Positions 39,362-47,189 of a DNA stretch of 64,000 nucleotides are shown here, in pieces (positions within the stretch are counted from its first letter, which is position 1; each line of letters begins with the position of its first letter). The notes beneath the pieces are model-generated. The model did no database searches. It was not told the DNA's origin and worked only from the letters and a program-made list of their open reading frames with translations. Made by a program: the position numbers and the translations under genes. This stretch comes from Beduinella massiliensis (GTDB lineage: Bacteria; Bacillota; Clostridia; Christensenellales; Aristaeellaceae). The stretch spans positions 1-64,000 of the forward strand of contig NZ_LT963429.1 in NCBI RefSeq assembly GCF_900199405.1, written 5' to 3'.

Positions 39362-39390
39362 ATTATAGAGCAAAACGCAAAGAATGTCAA
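39362..39390 (-). promoter_or_regulatory. consensus promoter of the transporter/hydrolase operon
   Basis: TTGACA (39390-39385), 17-nt spacer and TATAAT (39367-39362) inside the most AT-rich stretch of the window. Confidence 0.8.
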
Positions 39391-39546
39391 ATTTTAAAAC
39401 GAAATTTTATTTATGTTTTTTATTTACAAAAACTTATAAAAAGTGGTAAATAAAAGCCCGGTTTCAGCCCCTTTGCGGGCGTCGTGGAAGCGGCGCGCCG
39501 CGCCCCCGAAAAGCGAGGCGCACCCCCGCTTTTATCGACAATTTTC

Positions 39547-39575
39547 TTGACAAAGCCGCGCGTTCCCGGTATATT
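39547..39575 (+). promoter_or_regulatory. promoter of lysA
   Basis: TTGACA (39547-39552), 17-nt spacer and TATATT (39570-39575), 38 bp before the ATG. An AAAAGCG/CGCTTTT hairpin lies just upstream at about 39508-39535. Confidence 0.75.
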
Positions 39576-39612
39576 TATGCGTATCTTCACATAGAATTAG
39601 AGGAGAACCCCC

Positions 39613-40878
39613 ATGAACGAAAAGCGTCCCTTCGTGACGGCCGAAAAGCTGCGCGAAATCACGAAGACCTATCCGACCCCCTTTCATCTGTACGACGAGC
39701 GCGGCATCCGAAAGACCGCCCGCGACCTGCATAAAGCGTTTTCCTGGAATCCGGGCTTCCGCGAGTTCTTCGCGGTGAAGGCGACGCCCAACCCCTACAT
39801 CCTTAAAATCCTGAAGGAAGAGGGCTGCGGGGTGGACTGCGCGAGCGAGACGGAGCTGATGCTCGCCTCCTCCGTCGGCTTTTCGGGCGATTACACCTTC
39901 TTTTCTTCCAACGTGACGCCCGCGGAGGAGTACCGCCGCGCGATTTCCCAGGGCGCGGTCGTCAACCTGGACGACTTCACGCACATCGCGTTCCTGGAGC
40001 GCGTCGCCTCCATCCCGGAGACCATCTGCTGCCGCTACAACCCCGGCGGGGACTTCGCCATCGGCAACGCCATCATGGATAAGCCCCAGAACGCCAAGTA
40101 CGGCATGACCTATCCCCAGCTCGCCGAGGCGTTCCGGCGGCTCTCGGAAAGGGGCGCGCGGCGATTGGGCATCCACGCCTTCCTCGCCTCCAACACCCTG
40201 ACGGACGCCTACTACCCCACGCTCGCGCGCATCCTCTTTGAAACCGCCGTGCGCCTGCAAAACGAGACGGGCGTCCGCCTCGATTTCGTCAACCTCTCCG
40301 GCGGCGTGGGCATCCCCTACCGCCCCGGCGAGCGCGCGAACGACATCTTCCAAATCGGCGAGGGCGTGCGCCGCGCCTTTGAGGAGGTGCTCGTGCCCGC
40401 GGGCATGGGGGACGTGAAGATCTACACGGAGCTGGGCCGCTTCATGCTGGGGCCCTACGGCCTGGTCGCTGCCACGGTGCTGCACCACAAGCACATCTAC
40501 AAGGAATACGTCGGGCTGGACGCCAGCGCCGTCAACCTCATGCGCCCCGCGATGTACGGCGCGTACCACCACATCACCGTCATGGGCAAGGAGGACTGGC
40601 CGCTCGACCACGTGTACGACGTGACCGGCGGCCTGTGCGAGAACAACGACAAGTTCGCCGTGGACCGCCCCCTGCCCCGCATCGACGACGGCGACCTCGT
40701 GGTCATCCACGACACCGGCGCGCACGGCTTTTCCATGGGCTACAACTACAACGGCAAGCTGAAGAGCGCCGAGCTCCTGCTGCAGGAGGACGGCGGCGTG
40801 CGCCTCATCCGCCGCGCAGAAACCCCGAAGGACTACTTCGCGACCTTCGACTTTCAGGACGAATTTCACTTCGCATAA
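39613..40878 (+). CDS. lysA: diaminopimelate decarboxylase
   Basis: This 421-residue PLP enzyme of the alanine-racemase/ODC fold (type III) has FFAVKATPNPYILKIL with the Schiff-base lysine, GVDCASETEL, IHAFLASN, a GGVGIPY glycine loop, the ELGRFMLGPYGL stretch and a C-terminal HDTGAHGFSMGYNYNGKLKS substrate loop. It converts meso-diaminopimelate to L-lysine and CO2. The sequence is somewhat divergent from the usual LysA (the commoner 'ExGR' and 'CxSxD' motifs appear here as ELGR and CENND), so another meso-DAP or amino-acid decarboxylase cannot be excluded. It is monocistronic between a promoter and terminator. Confidence 0.85.
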   Translation: MNEKRPFVTAEKLREITKTYPTPFHLYDERGIRKTARDLHKAFSWNPGFREFFAVKATPNPYILKILKEEGCGVDCASETELMLASSVGFSGDYTFFSSNVTPAEEYRRAISQGAVVNLDDFTHIAFLERVASIPETICCRYNPGGDFAIGNAIMDKPQNAKYGMTYPQLAEAFRRLSERGARRLGIHAFLASNTLTDAYYPTLARILFETAVRLQNETGVRLDFVNLSGGVGIPYRPGERANDIFQIGEGVRRAFEEVLVPAGMGDVKIYTELGRFMLGPYGLVAATVLHHKHIYKEYVGLDASAVNLMRPAMYGAYHHITVMGKEDWPLDHVYDVTGGLCENNDKFAVDRPLPRIDDGDLVVIHDTGAHGFSMGYNYNGKLKSAELLLQEDGGVRLIRRAETPKDYFATFDFQDEFHFA

Positions 40879-40900
40879 ATGCATCCATCCCGTCGTTTTT

Positions 40901-40946
40901 GAAAGGCGATGCAGGCAAAAGCCCGCCACCGCCTTTCTTCTTTTTG
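40901..40946 (+). terminator. intrinsic terminator of lysA
   Basis: GAAAGGCG (40901-40908) pairs with CGCCTTTC (40930-40937), followed by TTCTTTTT. Confidence 0.75.
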
Positions 40947-41055
40947 GGAAAATCGCGGGATACGAAGTTCTAGGCCATCATTCCTTCACTTTGCACTTTT
41001 TTTGAGCATCAAACATCCTGTTTTGAAAGAAAATGAATTAATGCCGTATTTACTG

Positions 41056-41084
41056 TTGCATTTTCCCTTTTGACGTGTTATACT
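41056..41084 (+). promoter_or_regulatory. promoter of the amino acid ABC operon
   Basis: TTGCAT (41056-41061), 17-nt spacer, TATACT (41079-41084). A leader hairpin with stem TCGCCG/CGGCGA and inner AAGGG/CCCTT follows at 41096-41124, just before the ribosome binding site GGAGG. Confidence 0.75.
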
Positions 41085-41152
41085 CTCTTTATCGCTCGCC
41101 GGAAGGGGTCTACCCTTTCGGCGAAAATCCCCCCTGAAAGGAGGCGAAGGGC

Positions 41153-41905
41153 ATGTCTGAAACGGCGGCGGCGAGGCCGATGATTTCCCTTTCGGACGTT
41201 CACCTGCACTTTGGTTCCCTGCACGTGCTGAAGGGCATCGATCTTTCGATCCCCGAGGCCTCCAAGACGGTCATCATCGGGCCGTCGGGCTCCGGCAAGT
41301 CCACGATGCTGCGGACGATCAACTGCTTTGAAAGGCCCCAGCAGGGCCATGTGACGGTGGACGGCAGGGACATGACGCGGCTGAAGCCGCGCGAGCTGCA
41401 CCGGGCGCGGCGTGAGATCGGGATGGTCTTTCAGTCCTTCAACCTCTACCCGCACAAGACGGTGCTGCAAAACCTGACGATGGCCCCCATCCTGCTCAAG
41501 AAGGAGCCGAAGGACGCGGTGACCGACCGGGCGCGGATGCACCTGAAAAACGTGGGCCTGCTCGACAAGGCGGACGCCTACCCGGCGCAGCTCTCCGGCG
41601 GCCAGCAGCAGCGCGTGGCCATCGCGCGGGCGCTGAACATGAACCCCAAGGTGCTGCTCTTCGACGAGCCGACCAGCGCGCTCGACCCGGAGATGATCAA
41701 AGAGGTGCTGGACATCATGATGGAGGTCGCGAGGGAGAACATCACGATGCTCTTCGTCACCCATGAAATGGGCTTCGCATCCACCATCGCCGACCGGGTG
41801 CTCTTCCTGGACGGCGGTGTGGTCATAGAGGACGGCTCGCCGGACCAGGTGTTCAATCACCCCAAGTCCGAACGGACGAAACTCTTCCTATCCAAGATTT
41901 TGTAA
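41153..41905 (+). CDS. polar amino acid ABC transporter, ATP-binding protein
   Basis: This 250-residue GlnQ/HisP-type ATPase has Walker A GPSGSGKST, Q-loop MVFQSFNLYPHKTVLQNLTM, signature LSGGQQQRVAIARAL, Walker B LLFDEPTSALD and H-loop FVTHEMGFA. It energises import by the two permeases encoded downstream. The start is ATG 41153 after AAAGGAGGCGAAGGGC. It is the first gene of the operon ATPase - binding protein - permease - permease. The substrate is a polar amino acid, not specified by sequence. Confidence 0.95.
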   Translation: MSETAAARPMISLSDVHLHFGSLHVLKGIDLSIPEASKTVIIGPSGSGKSTMLRTINCFERPQQGHVTVDGRDMTRLKPRELHRARREIGMVFQSFNLYPHKTVLQNLTMAPILLKKEPKDAVTDRARMHLKNVGLLDKADAYPAQLSGGQQQRVAIARALNMNPKVLLFDEPTSALDPEMIKEVLDIMMEVARENITMLFVTHEMGFASTIADRVLFLDGGVVIEDGSPDQVFNHPKSERTKLFLSKIL

Positions 41906-41917
41906 GGAGGGACTTTC

Positions 41918-42784
41918 ATGAAAAGGATTCTTGCTCTGGTGATGGCGCTCTGCCTGTTTGCCCTGCCCTGCCTGTCTCTGGCGGACGGCGAGCTGGACGC
42001 GATCAAATCCCGCGGCTACATCAAGGTCGGCGTCAAGGCGGACGTGCCGGGCTTCGGCCTGCTCGACCCGGCGACGAACGAGTACAGCGGCCTGGAGATC
42101 GACCTGGCGCGCCTGGTCGCGGCCAAAATCTTCGGCGTAGACGTAGCGGACGTGGCGAAGTACATCCAGTTCACCCCCGTGACCGCCAAGACCCGCGGCC
42201 CGGAGCTGGACAACGGCAACCTGGACATGGACGTCTCCACCTTTACGATCAAGCCCGAGCGCCTGGAGCTCTACGAGTTCTCCAAGCCCTATTACGTCGA
42301 TTCCATCGGCCTGATGGTGCTGAAGGATGCGGGCATCCAGTCCTTTGACGATCTGCTCGCGGACGACACCGTGATCGGCGTGGCCCAGGGCTCCACCACC
42401 CGCGACGCGCTGACGAACGCGGCGGCGGAAAAGGGCGTCACCTTCGGCCTCGACAAGTTCGACGAGATGGCCGACTACCCCACGCTCAAGGAAGCGCTGG
42501 TCGCGCACCAGATCGACTGCTTCTCCGTGGATAAGTCCATCCTCGGCGGCTACCTGGACGACGCGGTCGAAATCCTGGCCGACAGCTTCACCGAGGGCGC
42601 GCAGCCCTACGGCGTGGCGATCAAGAAGGGCAACACGGAGCTGCTCGCGCTGGTCGACGAGCTGATCGCCGAGCTGCGCGCGGCGGGCACCATCGACGAG
42701 CTGGCGGCGCAGTACCCGCAGCTCGCCAAGATCGACTGGGACGTCATCGACACCCACACCGCGGCGCTGTGGCCCGCGGCCTGA
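41918..42784 (+). CDS. amino acid ABC transporter, extracellular solute-binding protein
   Basis: This 288-residue family 3 binding protein has a signal peptide (MKRILALVMALCLFALPCLS, cleavage near LADGE; no good lipobox) and a bilobed domain with RGYIKVGVKADVPGFG, GLEIDLARLVAAKIFG, RGPELDNGNLDMDVSTFTI and RLELYEFSKPYYVDSIGLMV. This is the SBP_bac_3 pattern of glutamine/polar amino acid importers. It follows the ATPase gene by 12 bp. Two hairpins after its stop probably raise its expression above the permeases. Confidence 0.93.
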   Translation: MKRILALVMALCLFALPCLSLADGELDAIKSRGYIKVGVKADVPGFGLLDPATNEYSGLEIDLARLVAAKIFGVDVADVAKYIQFTPVTAKTRGPELDNGNLDMDVSTFTIKPERLELYEFSKPYYVDSIGLMVLKDAGIQSFDDLLADDTVIGVAQGSTTRDALTNAAAEKGVTFGLDKFDEMADYPTLKEALVAHQIDCFSVDKSILGGYLDDAVEILADSFTEGAQPYGVAIKKGNTELLALVDELIAELRAAGTIDELAAQYPQLAKIDWDVIDTHTAALWPAA

Positions 42785-42796
42785 AATCGATTCGGA

Positions 42797-42835
42797 AAGG
42801 GGGAAGGACGGCTGGTTCCGCCTTCCCCCTTTTTT
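42797..42835 (+). terminator. partial terminator between binding protein and permeases
   Basis: AAGGGGGAAGG (42797-42807) pairs with CCTTCCCCCTT (42821-42831), then TTTTT. It lies inside the operon, so it likely thins transcription of the permease genes. Confidence 0.85.
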
Positions 42836-42856
42836 CGGCGCCTCACGACACCGCTT

Positions 42857-42902
42857 GCCTGAAAACGGCTGCCTGCTCGGCGGCAGGCACCCGTTTTCAG
42901 GC
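42857..42902. repeat. 19-20 bp stem hairpin within the ABC operon
   Basis: GCCTGAAAACGG (42857-42868) pairs with CCGTTTTCAGGC (42891-42902), and TGCCTGC (42870-42876) pairs with GCAGGCA (42883-42889) inside it. It may protect the upstream mRNA end from exonucleases. Confidence 0.85.
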
Positions 42903-42964
42903 GGGGCGGGCTTTGCCCGCAGCCGCCGCATGGGGCTAAAAATGAAAAAAGGAGGGGGAGGTCT

Positions 42965-43657
42965 ATGGATTTTGTCAGCGGATTTCAGAAGATTTTCGGC
43001 GCCAAACGCTGGCTCGAGCTGTACGACGCGCGCGGCGAGGTCATGGCGGGCTTTGTGATGACGGTGAAGGTCTCGTTCTTTTCGCTGATCTTTGCGCTCG
43101 TCATCGGCGTTCTGGTGGGCCTTGCGCTCGCGTCCGGCCGAAGGTGGCTGGAGCGCATCTGCCGCGCCTACATCGCGTTCTTTCAAAACACACCGCTCGT
43201 CATTCAGGTCATCCTCATCTATCTGGTCATCATGCCGGCGATGGGCATCTACCGCAAAAAGGTGGAGGCGGGCATCATCGGCCTTTCGATCTACACGGGC
43301 GCGTACTGCGCGACGATCGTGCATTCCGCGATTCAAAGCGTACCGGCGGGGCAGTTCGAGGCGGCCAGCAGCCAGGGCTTCGGCTTTTGGCGGTCCATGG
43401 CGCACGTGATCCTGCCGCAGGCGGTGCGCATCGCCCTGCCGCCGCTCACGAACCAGGCGGTGAACCTCATCAAGAACTCGTCGGTGCTGGCGGTCATCAC
43501 CGCGCGCGACCTCATCTACTCGCTGGATTCCATCGCCGCGCGCAGCGACAACTACGGCCCCCCGCTGCTGATGACGGGGCTGCTGTACCTGTGCATCTGC
43601 CTGCCGATTTCCCTGATCGCGCGCCATTTGGAAGGGAGGCTGGTGCACCATGGTTAA
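42965..43657 (+). CDS. amino acid ABC transporter permease (first)
   Basis: This 230-residue HisM/GlnP-type permease has about five helices. FQNTPLVIQVILIYLVIMPA is the conserved early motif, and EAASSQGFGFWRSMAHVILPQAVRIALPPL is the EAA loop region that contacts the ATPase. The start is ATG 42965, preceded by AGGAGGGGGAGG. Its stop overlaps the next permease start by 8 bases. It forms a heterodimeric channel with the second permease. Confidence 0.94.
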   Translation: MDFVSGFQKIFGAKRWLELYDARGEVMAGFVMTVKVSFFSLIFALVIGVLVGLALASGRRWLERICRAYIAFFQNTPLVIQVILIYLVIMPAMGIYRKKVEAGIIGLSIYTGAYCATIVHSAIQSVPAGQFEAASSQGFGFWRSMAHVILPQAVRIALPPLTNQAVNLIKNSSVLAVITARDLIYSLDSIAARSDNYGPPLLMTGLLYLCICLPISLIARHLEGRLVHHG

Positions 43658-44345
43658 CCCCATCGACTGGATCGTCTCCTTCTTCCGGGACGAAATCTTC
43701 GTGGTGTACACGCCGCTGTTTTTCAAGGTGCTGGGCGAGGGCCTGATGGTGACGCTGAAGATCTCGCTGTGCACGATCGTCATCTCGTTCCTCGCGGGCT
43801 CGGCGCTGGCGATCATGCGCAACAGCAAGAACCCGGTGGCGCACTGGATCGCGACGATCTACGTGGAGACGGTGCGCAACATCCCCCTGCTCTTCTTCAT
43901 CACGATGATGGTCTTCTTCTCCCCCTTCCCCTCCAACAAGATCTTCAACGCCATCCTGGCGATGAGCATCTTCACCTCCGGCGTGGTGGCGGAGATCGTG
44001 CGCGGCGGGCTCAACGGCGTGCCCAAGGGCCAGTGGGAGGCGGCCAGCAGCCAGGGCTTCGGCACCTTTCAGGCGATGGTGCACGTCATCCTGCCGCAGG
44101 CCTACCGGCGCATCCTCGCCCCGATGATCGCCCAGTTCGTGACGACGATCAAGGACACGTCGTTTTGCGCGGTGCTGGCCATGGGCGACCTGTACGACCG
44201 GGCCAAGCAGGCGATCAACCAGCTCAATCTGCGCGACCACACGGCCATGGTCTACGTCACCGTGGCGCTGGTCTACTTCGTGGTATGCTTTACGTTTACG
44301 AACATCGCAAAGCGCGTGCAGCGCAGCACCTACGTCATCAAATGA
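43650..44345 (+). CDS. amino acid ABC transporter permease (second)
   Basis: This 231-residue partner of the first permease has about five helices, VETVRNIPLLFFITMMVFFS in the N-terminal half and the EAA loop WEAASSQGFGTFQAMVHVIL. It starts at ATG 43650 inside the end of the first permease gene, with GGAAGGGAGG upstream. The operon is closed by a terminator 10 bp after its stop codon. Confidence 0.94.
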   Translation: MVNPIDWIVSFFRDEIFVVYTPLFFKVLGEGLMVTLKISLCTIVISFLAGSALAIMRNSKNPVAHWIATIYVETVRNIPLLFFITMMVFFSPFPSNKIFNAILAMSIFTSGVVAEIVRGGLNGVPKGQWEAASSQGFGTFQAMVHVILPQAYRRILAPMIAQFVTTIKDTSFCAVLAMGDLYDRAKQAINQLNLRDHTAMVYVTVALVYFVVCFTFTNIAKRVQRSTYVIK

Positions 44346-44354
44346 TTTCGCCGC

Positions 44355-44388
44355 GGGCTCCCGGTCTTGCCGGGGGCCCAACTTTTTT
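44355..44388 (+). terminator. intrinsic terminator of the ABC operon
   Basis: GGGCTCCCGG pairs with CCGGGGGCCC around a TCTTG loop, followed by AACTTTTTT. Confidence 0.85.
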
Positions 44389-44418
44389 GAAAGACCCTAT
44401 ACACATTTGCCCCTAAAT

Positions 44419-44439
44419 CTGCTATCATACAGATAGCAG
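44419..44439. promoter_or_regulatory. inverted repeat, possible operator
   Basis: CTGCTATC (44419-44426) and GATAGCAG (44432-44439) are perfect inverted arms around a possible TATCAT -10 box, 65 bp before the TIM-barrel gene. This fits an operator for a repressor of the isomerase/oxidoreductase genes. Confidence 0.5.
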
Positions 44440-44504
44440 GGCAAACGTGTGCACGGCTTGCCCGACAGGCGCAAACGACCGAACGGATTGGGAGGCGATA
44501 TCCC

Positions 44505-45281
44505 TTGGTTCCTGTAGGACTTCAGCTTTATTCCCTGCGCGACATCGCGCAGACGGACCTGCCCCGGGCGCTCGAGATGACGGCGCGGGCGGGGTATGAC
44601 TGCGTGGAATGGTACGGCTGCCCAGCGGTCGTGAACGACCCCGCGGGCGCGAAGGCCGCGTGCGACGCGGCGGGGCTTTCGTCGTACAGCATGCACGTGC
44701 CGGGCGACTGGCTCAAGGCGGAGGCGCTCGAAAAGACGCTTGAAACGCTCCAAATCCTGGGCGTGCGCTACGCGATCCTGCCCTGGTCGAAGGCGGACAG
44801 CGCGCAGGCCTGCGAGGAGACGGCGCGCCTGCTCGCGCAGGCGAAGGCGTTCTTCGCGCCGCACGGCATCGAGGTGGGCTACCACAACCACGGCCACGAG
44901 TTCAAGGCGCTGCCGGACGGGCGGCTGCCGATGGACGTGCTTTTGCGCACCGGCGGCGTGCTGGGCGAGGTGGACACCTGCTGGGCGCTCTACGGCGGCG
45001 TGGACCCGGACGCGTACATCGCGTCGCTGGGCGCTTTGACCGGGCCCGTGCACTTCAAGGACATCAACGCGGACTACGCGACGCGCGACCCGGAGAAGAT
45101 CGACGTGCCGGTCGGCGGCGGAATCATCGACTTTGAGAAGATCGCACGCACGCTCCTGGCTGCGGGCAGGCTCGAGGCAGGCCTGATCGTGGAGCAGGAG
45201 GCCTACGCGGGCGATGTCGCGGCGGACATCGCCGCCTCGTGCGCGCACATCCGCGGGATTTTAAAGAAGCTGGGCGCCTGA
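44505..45281 (+). CDS. sugar phosphate isomerase/epimerase family (TIM-barrel)
   Basis: This 258-residue AP endonuclease 2-like TIM barrel (xylose isomerase-like family) has the start VGLQLYSLRDIAQTDLPRAL, a metal-site motif GYHNHGHEFK, EVDTCWALYGGVDP, and HFKDINADYATR followed by VGGGIID. Such proteins isomerise or epimerise sugars or inositols with a divalent metal. The start is TTG 44505, nine bases after GGGAGG. The Gfo/Idh/MocA oxidoreductase that follows is a typical partner, together handling a keto-sugar or inositol-like substrate. A hairpin element (45292-45340) lies between them, so coupling is not assured. Confidence 0.9.
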   Translation: MVPVGLQLYSLRDIAQTDLPRALEMTARAGYDCVEWYGCPAVVNDPAGAKAACDAAGLSSYSMHVPGDWLKAEALEKTLETLQILGVRYAILPWSKADSAQACEETARLLAQAKAFFAPHGIEVGYHNHGHEFKALPDGRLPMDVLLRTGGVLGEVDTCWALYGGVDPDAYIASLGALTGPVHFKDINADYATRDPEKIDVPVGGGIIDFEKIARTLLAAGRLEAGLIVEQEAYAGDVAADIAASCAHIRGILKKLGA

Positions 45282-45291
45282 TATAAGGGCA

Positions 45292-45340
45292 GGGGCTCCG
45301 CCCCCGCGCCCCCGCCTAAGGGCTTCGCCCTTAGGAATCC
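45292..45340. repeat. dispersed bipartite hairpin element (second copy)
   Basis: GGGGC-TCC-GCCCC (45292-45304) is followed by CCTAAGGGC/GCCCTTAGG (45315-45335) and AATCC, the same order as the element at 28455-28505. Confidence 0.6.
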
Positions 45341-45436
45341 CTTCCTATTCTTAAAACAAGGTAAGCGCAAAAAAGACGAGGCCATCGGGCGTCTGCCCGT
45401 GGACGATAGACAGCGACTGACAAGGAGGAGTTTCCC

Positions 45437-46519
45437 ATGGCTAAGGAATTTCGTGTAGGCATCGTAGGCTGCGGCGGCATCGCCAACGGCAAGCATCTGC
45501 CGGCGCTGAAGGCCCTGCCCAACGTCAAAATGGTCGCCTTCTGCGATCTGATCCGCGAGCGCGCGGAAAAGGCCCTGAAGGAGTACGGCGCGGAGGGCGC
45601 CAAGATTTACGACACCTATGAAGAGCTGGTCGCGGACCCGACGATCGACGTCGTGCACGTGCTGACCCCCAACAAGGCGCACGCGCCCATCTCCATCGCC
45701 GCGATGGAGGCGGGCAAGGACGTCATGTGCGAAAAGCCCATGGCCAAGACCGCCGAGGACGCCCGCGCCATGGTCGAGGCGGCCAAGCGCACCGGCAAGA
45801 CCCTCACCATCGGCTATCAGAACCGATTCCGCCCCGACAGCCTCTACCTCAAGAAGTGCTGCGAGGCCGGCGATCTGGGCGAGGTGTACTACGCGCGCGC
45901 ACACGCCATTCGCCGCCGCGCCGTCCCGACCTGGGGCGTGTTCCTCGACGAGGAAGCCCAGGGCGGCGGGCCGCTGATCGACATCGGCACCCACGCGCTG
46001 GACCTCACCCTCTGGGAGATGAACAACTACGAGGTCGAGTCCGTCATGGGCAGCGTCTACCGCAAGCTGGCGGACACCAAGGACGCCGCCAACGCCTGGG
46101 GCCCCTGGGACCCGGAGAAGTTCACGGTCGAGGACTCCGCCATGGGCTTCATCAAGATGAAGAACGGCGCGACCATCGTGCTCGAGGCCTCCTGGGCGCT
46201 CAACACCCTCGACATCGACGAGGCCAAGACCTCCCTTTGCGGCACCAAGGCGGGCGCGGACATGCGGGACGGCCTTCGCATCAACGGCGAGCGCTTCTCC
46301 AAGATGTACGTCACCAAGCCCGAGCTTGAGGCGGGCGGCGTCGCCTTCTACGACGGCACCGTCAAGGACGCCAAGGACGTCGAGGCCGAGCAGTTCTACG
46401 CGGCGCTCGAAAACGGCACCCAGCCGACCGTCCTGCCCGAGCAGGCGCTGGTCGTCACCGAGGTGCTCGAGGCGATCTACACCTCCGCGAAGACCGGCAA
46501 GCCCGTGTTCTTCGACTGA
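45437..46519 (+). CDS. Gfo/Idh/MocA family oxidoreductase
   Basis: This 360-residue NAD(P)-dependent sugar or inositol dehydrogenase has an N-terminal Rossmann fold with VGIVGCGGIANGKHLPAL, the diagnostic GKDVMCEKPMAKTAEDA, and a C-terminal beta-rich domain with GGGPLIDIGTHALDLTLW carrying the catalytic Asp/His. The start is ATG 45437 after AAGGAGGAG. It probably oxidises the product of the TIM-barrel enzyme upstream. The specific sugar is unknown. Confidence 0.94.
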   Translation: MAKEFRVGIVGCGGIANGKHLPALKALPNVKMVAFCDLIRERAEKALKEYGAEGAKIYDTYEELVADPTIDVVHVLTPNKAHAPISIAAMEAGKDVMCEKPMAKTAEDARAMVEAAKRTGKTLTIGYQNRFRPDSLYLKKCCEAGDLGEVYYARAHAIRRRAVPTWGVFLDEEAQGGGPLIDIGTHALDLTLWEMNNYEVESVMGSVYRKLADTKDAANAWGPWDPEKFTVEDSAMGFIKMKNGATIVLEASWALNTLDIDEAKTSLCGTKAGADMRDGLRINGERFSKMYVTKPELEAGGVAFYDGTVKDAKDVEAEQFYAALENGTQPTVLPEQALVVTEVLEAIYTSAKTGKPVFFD

Positions 46520-46537
46520 TCGATTTTTCAGCACAGA

Positions 46538-46585
46538 CAAGACCGGCGGTATGCCCCCTTTTCGGGGCATACCGCCGGTCTTTTG
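46538..46585. terminator. strong bidirectional terminator
   Basis: A 17-bp perfect stem (AAGACCGGCGGTATGCCCC with its complement) around TTTTC ends in TCTTTTG on both strands. It separates the oxidoreductase from the convergent dcd gene. Confidence 0.9.
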
Positions 46586-46638
46586 TCGCAGGCGGGCACA
46601 TGCCGGGCCCGCCGCCTGCGGGCGAAAGCGCTCCACCC

Positions 46639-47175
46639 TTATCGGATCTCCGCGTCCAGGAACGCCCGGGAGCCGGTCGCGCCCCTTTGCCCCTGATACT
46701 TCCCCCGGTAGGGATGCAGGGCGCTCGCGTCCATCCTCGCGAACACCAGCTGGCCGACCCTGCGCCCGGCCTGCAGCTCGATGGCGCAGCGGTTAGCGTT
46801 GAACAGCTCCAGCGTGATTTCCCCGCTGAACCCGGGGTCCACCCAGCCCGCGTTCTGGATGAACAGCCCCATCCTGCCCAGCGAGCTGCGGCCCTCGACG
46901 AAGGCCGTCACGTCGTCCGGCAGCGTCACGTATTCCACGCTCGTCGCCAGAACGAACTGCCCCGGCAGCAGGAGGTACCTGTCCGCGCGGAGCTGCTTGT
47001 AGCGAATCTCCTGCGCCATCGAGACGACCCCGCCCGACGTGTCCTCCACGACGCTGAACGTGTCCCCGAGGCGGATGTCCACGCTCGCCGGCTGCACCTG
47101 CTCCCGCGTCAGAGGCGAGATGGAAAGCGTCCCCTCCTCCATCATCCGAAGGAGCGTTCCGTCCGATAAGATCAT
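46639..47175 (-). CDS. dcd: dCTP deaminase
   Basis: This 178-residue trimeric dUTPase-fold enzyme deaminates dCTP to dUTP (or, in bifunctional members, on to dUMP). Motifs: QPASVDIRLGDTFSVV, AFVEGRSSLGRMGLF with the catalytic Glu and the SSxGR motif, and NAGWVDPGFSGEITLEL. The start is ATG 47175 after GGGGAGGGAAG. It follows the exonuclease gene by 14 bp, so the two are probably cotranscribed as a nucleotide/DNA metabolism pair. Confidence 0.93.
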   Translation of the reverse strand: MILSDGTLLRMMEEGTLSISPLTREQVQPASVDIRLGDTFSVVEDTSGGVVSMAQEIRYKQLRADRYLLLPGQFVLATSVEYVTLPDDVTAFVEGRSSLGRMGLFIQNAGWVDPGFSGEITLELFNANRCAIELQAGRRVGQLVFARMDASALHPYRGKYQGQRGATGSRAFLDAEIR

Positions 47176-47189
47176 GGCTCTTCCCTCCC

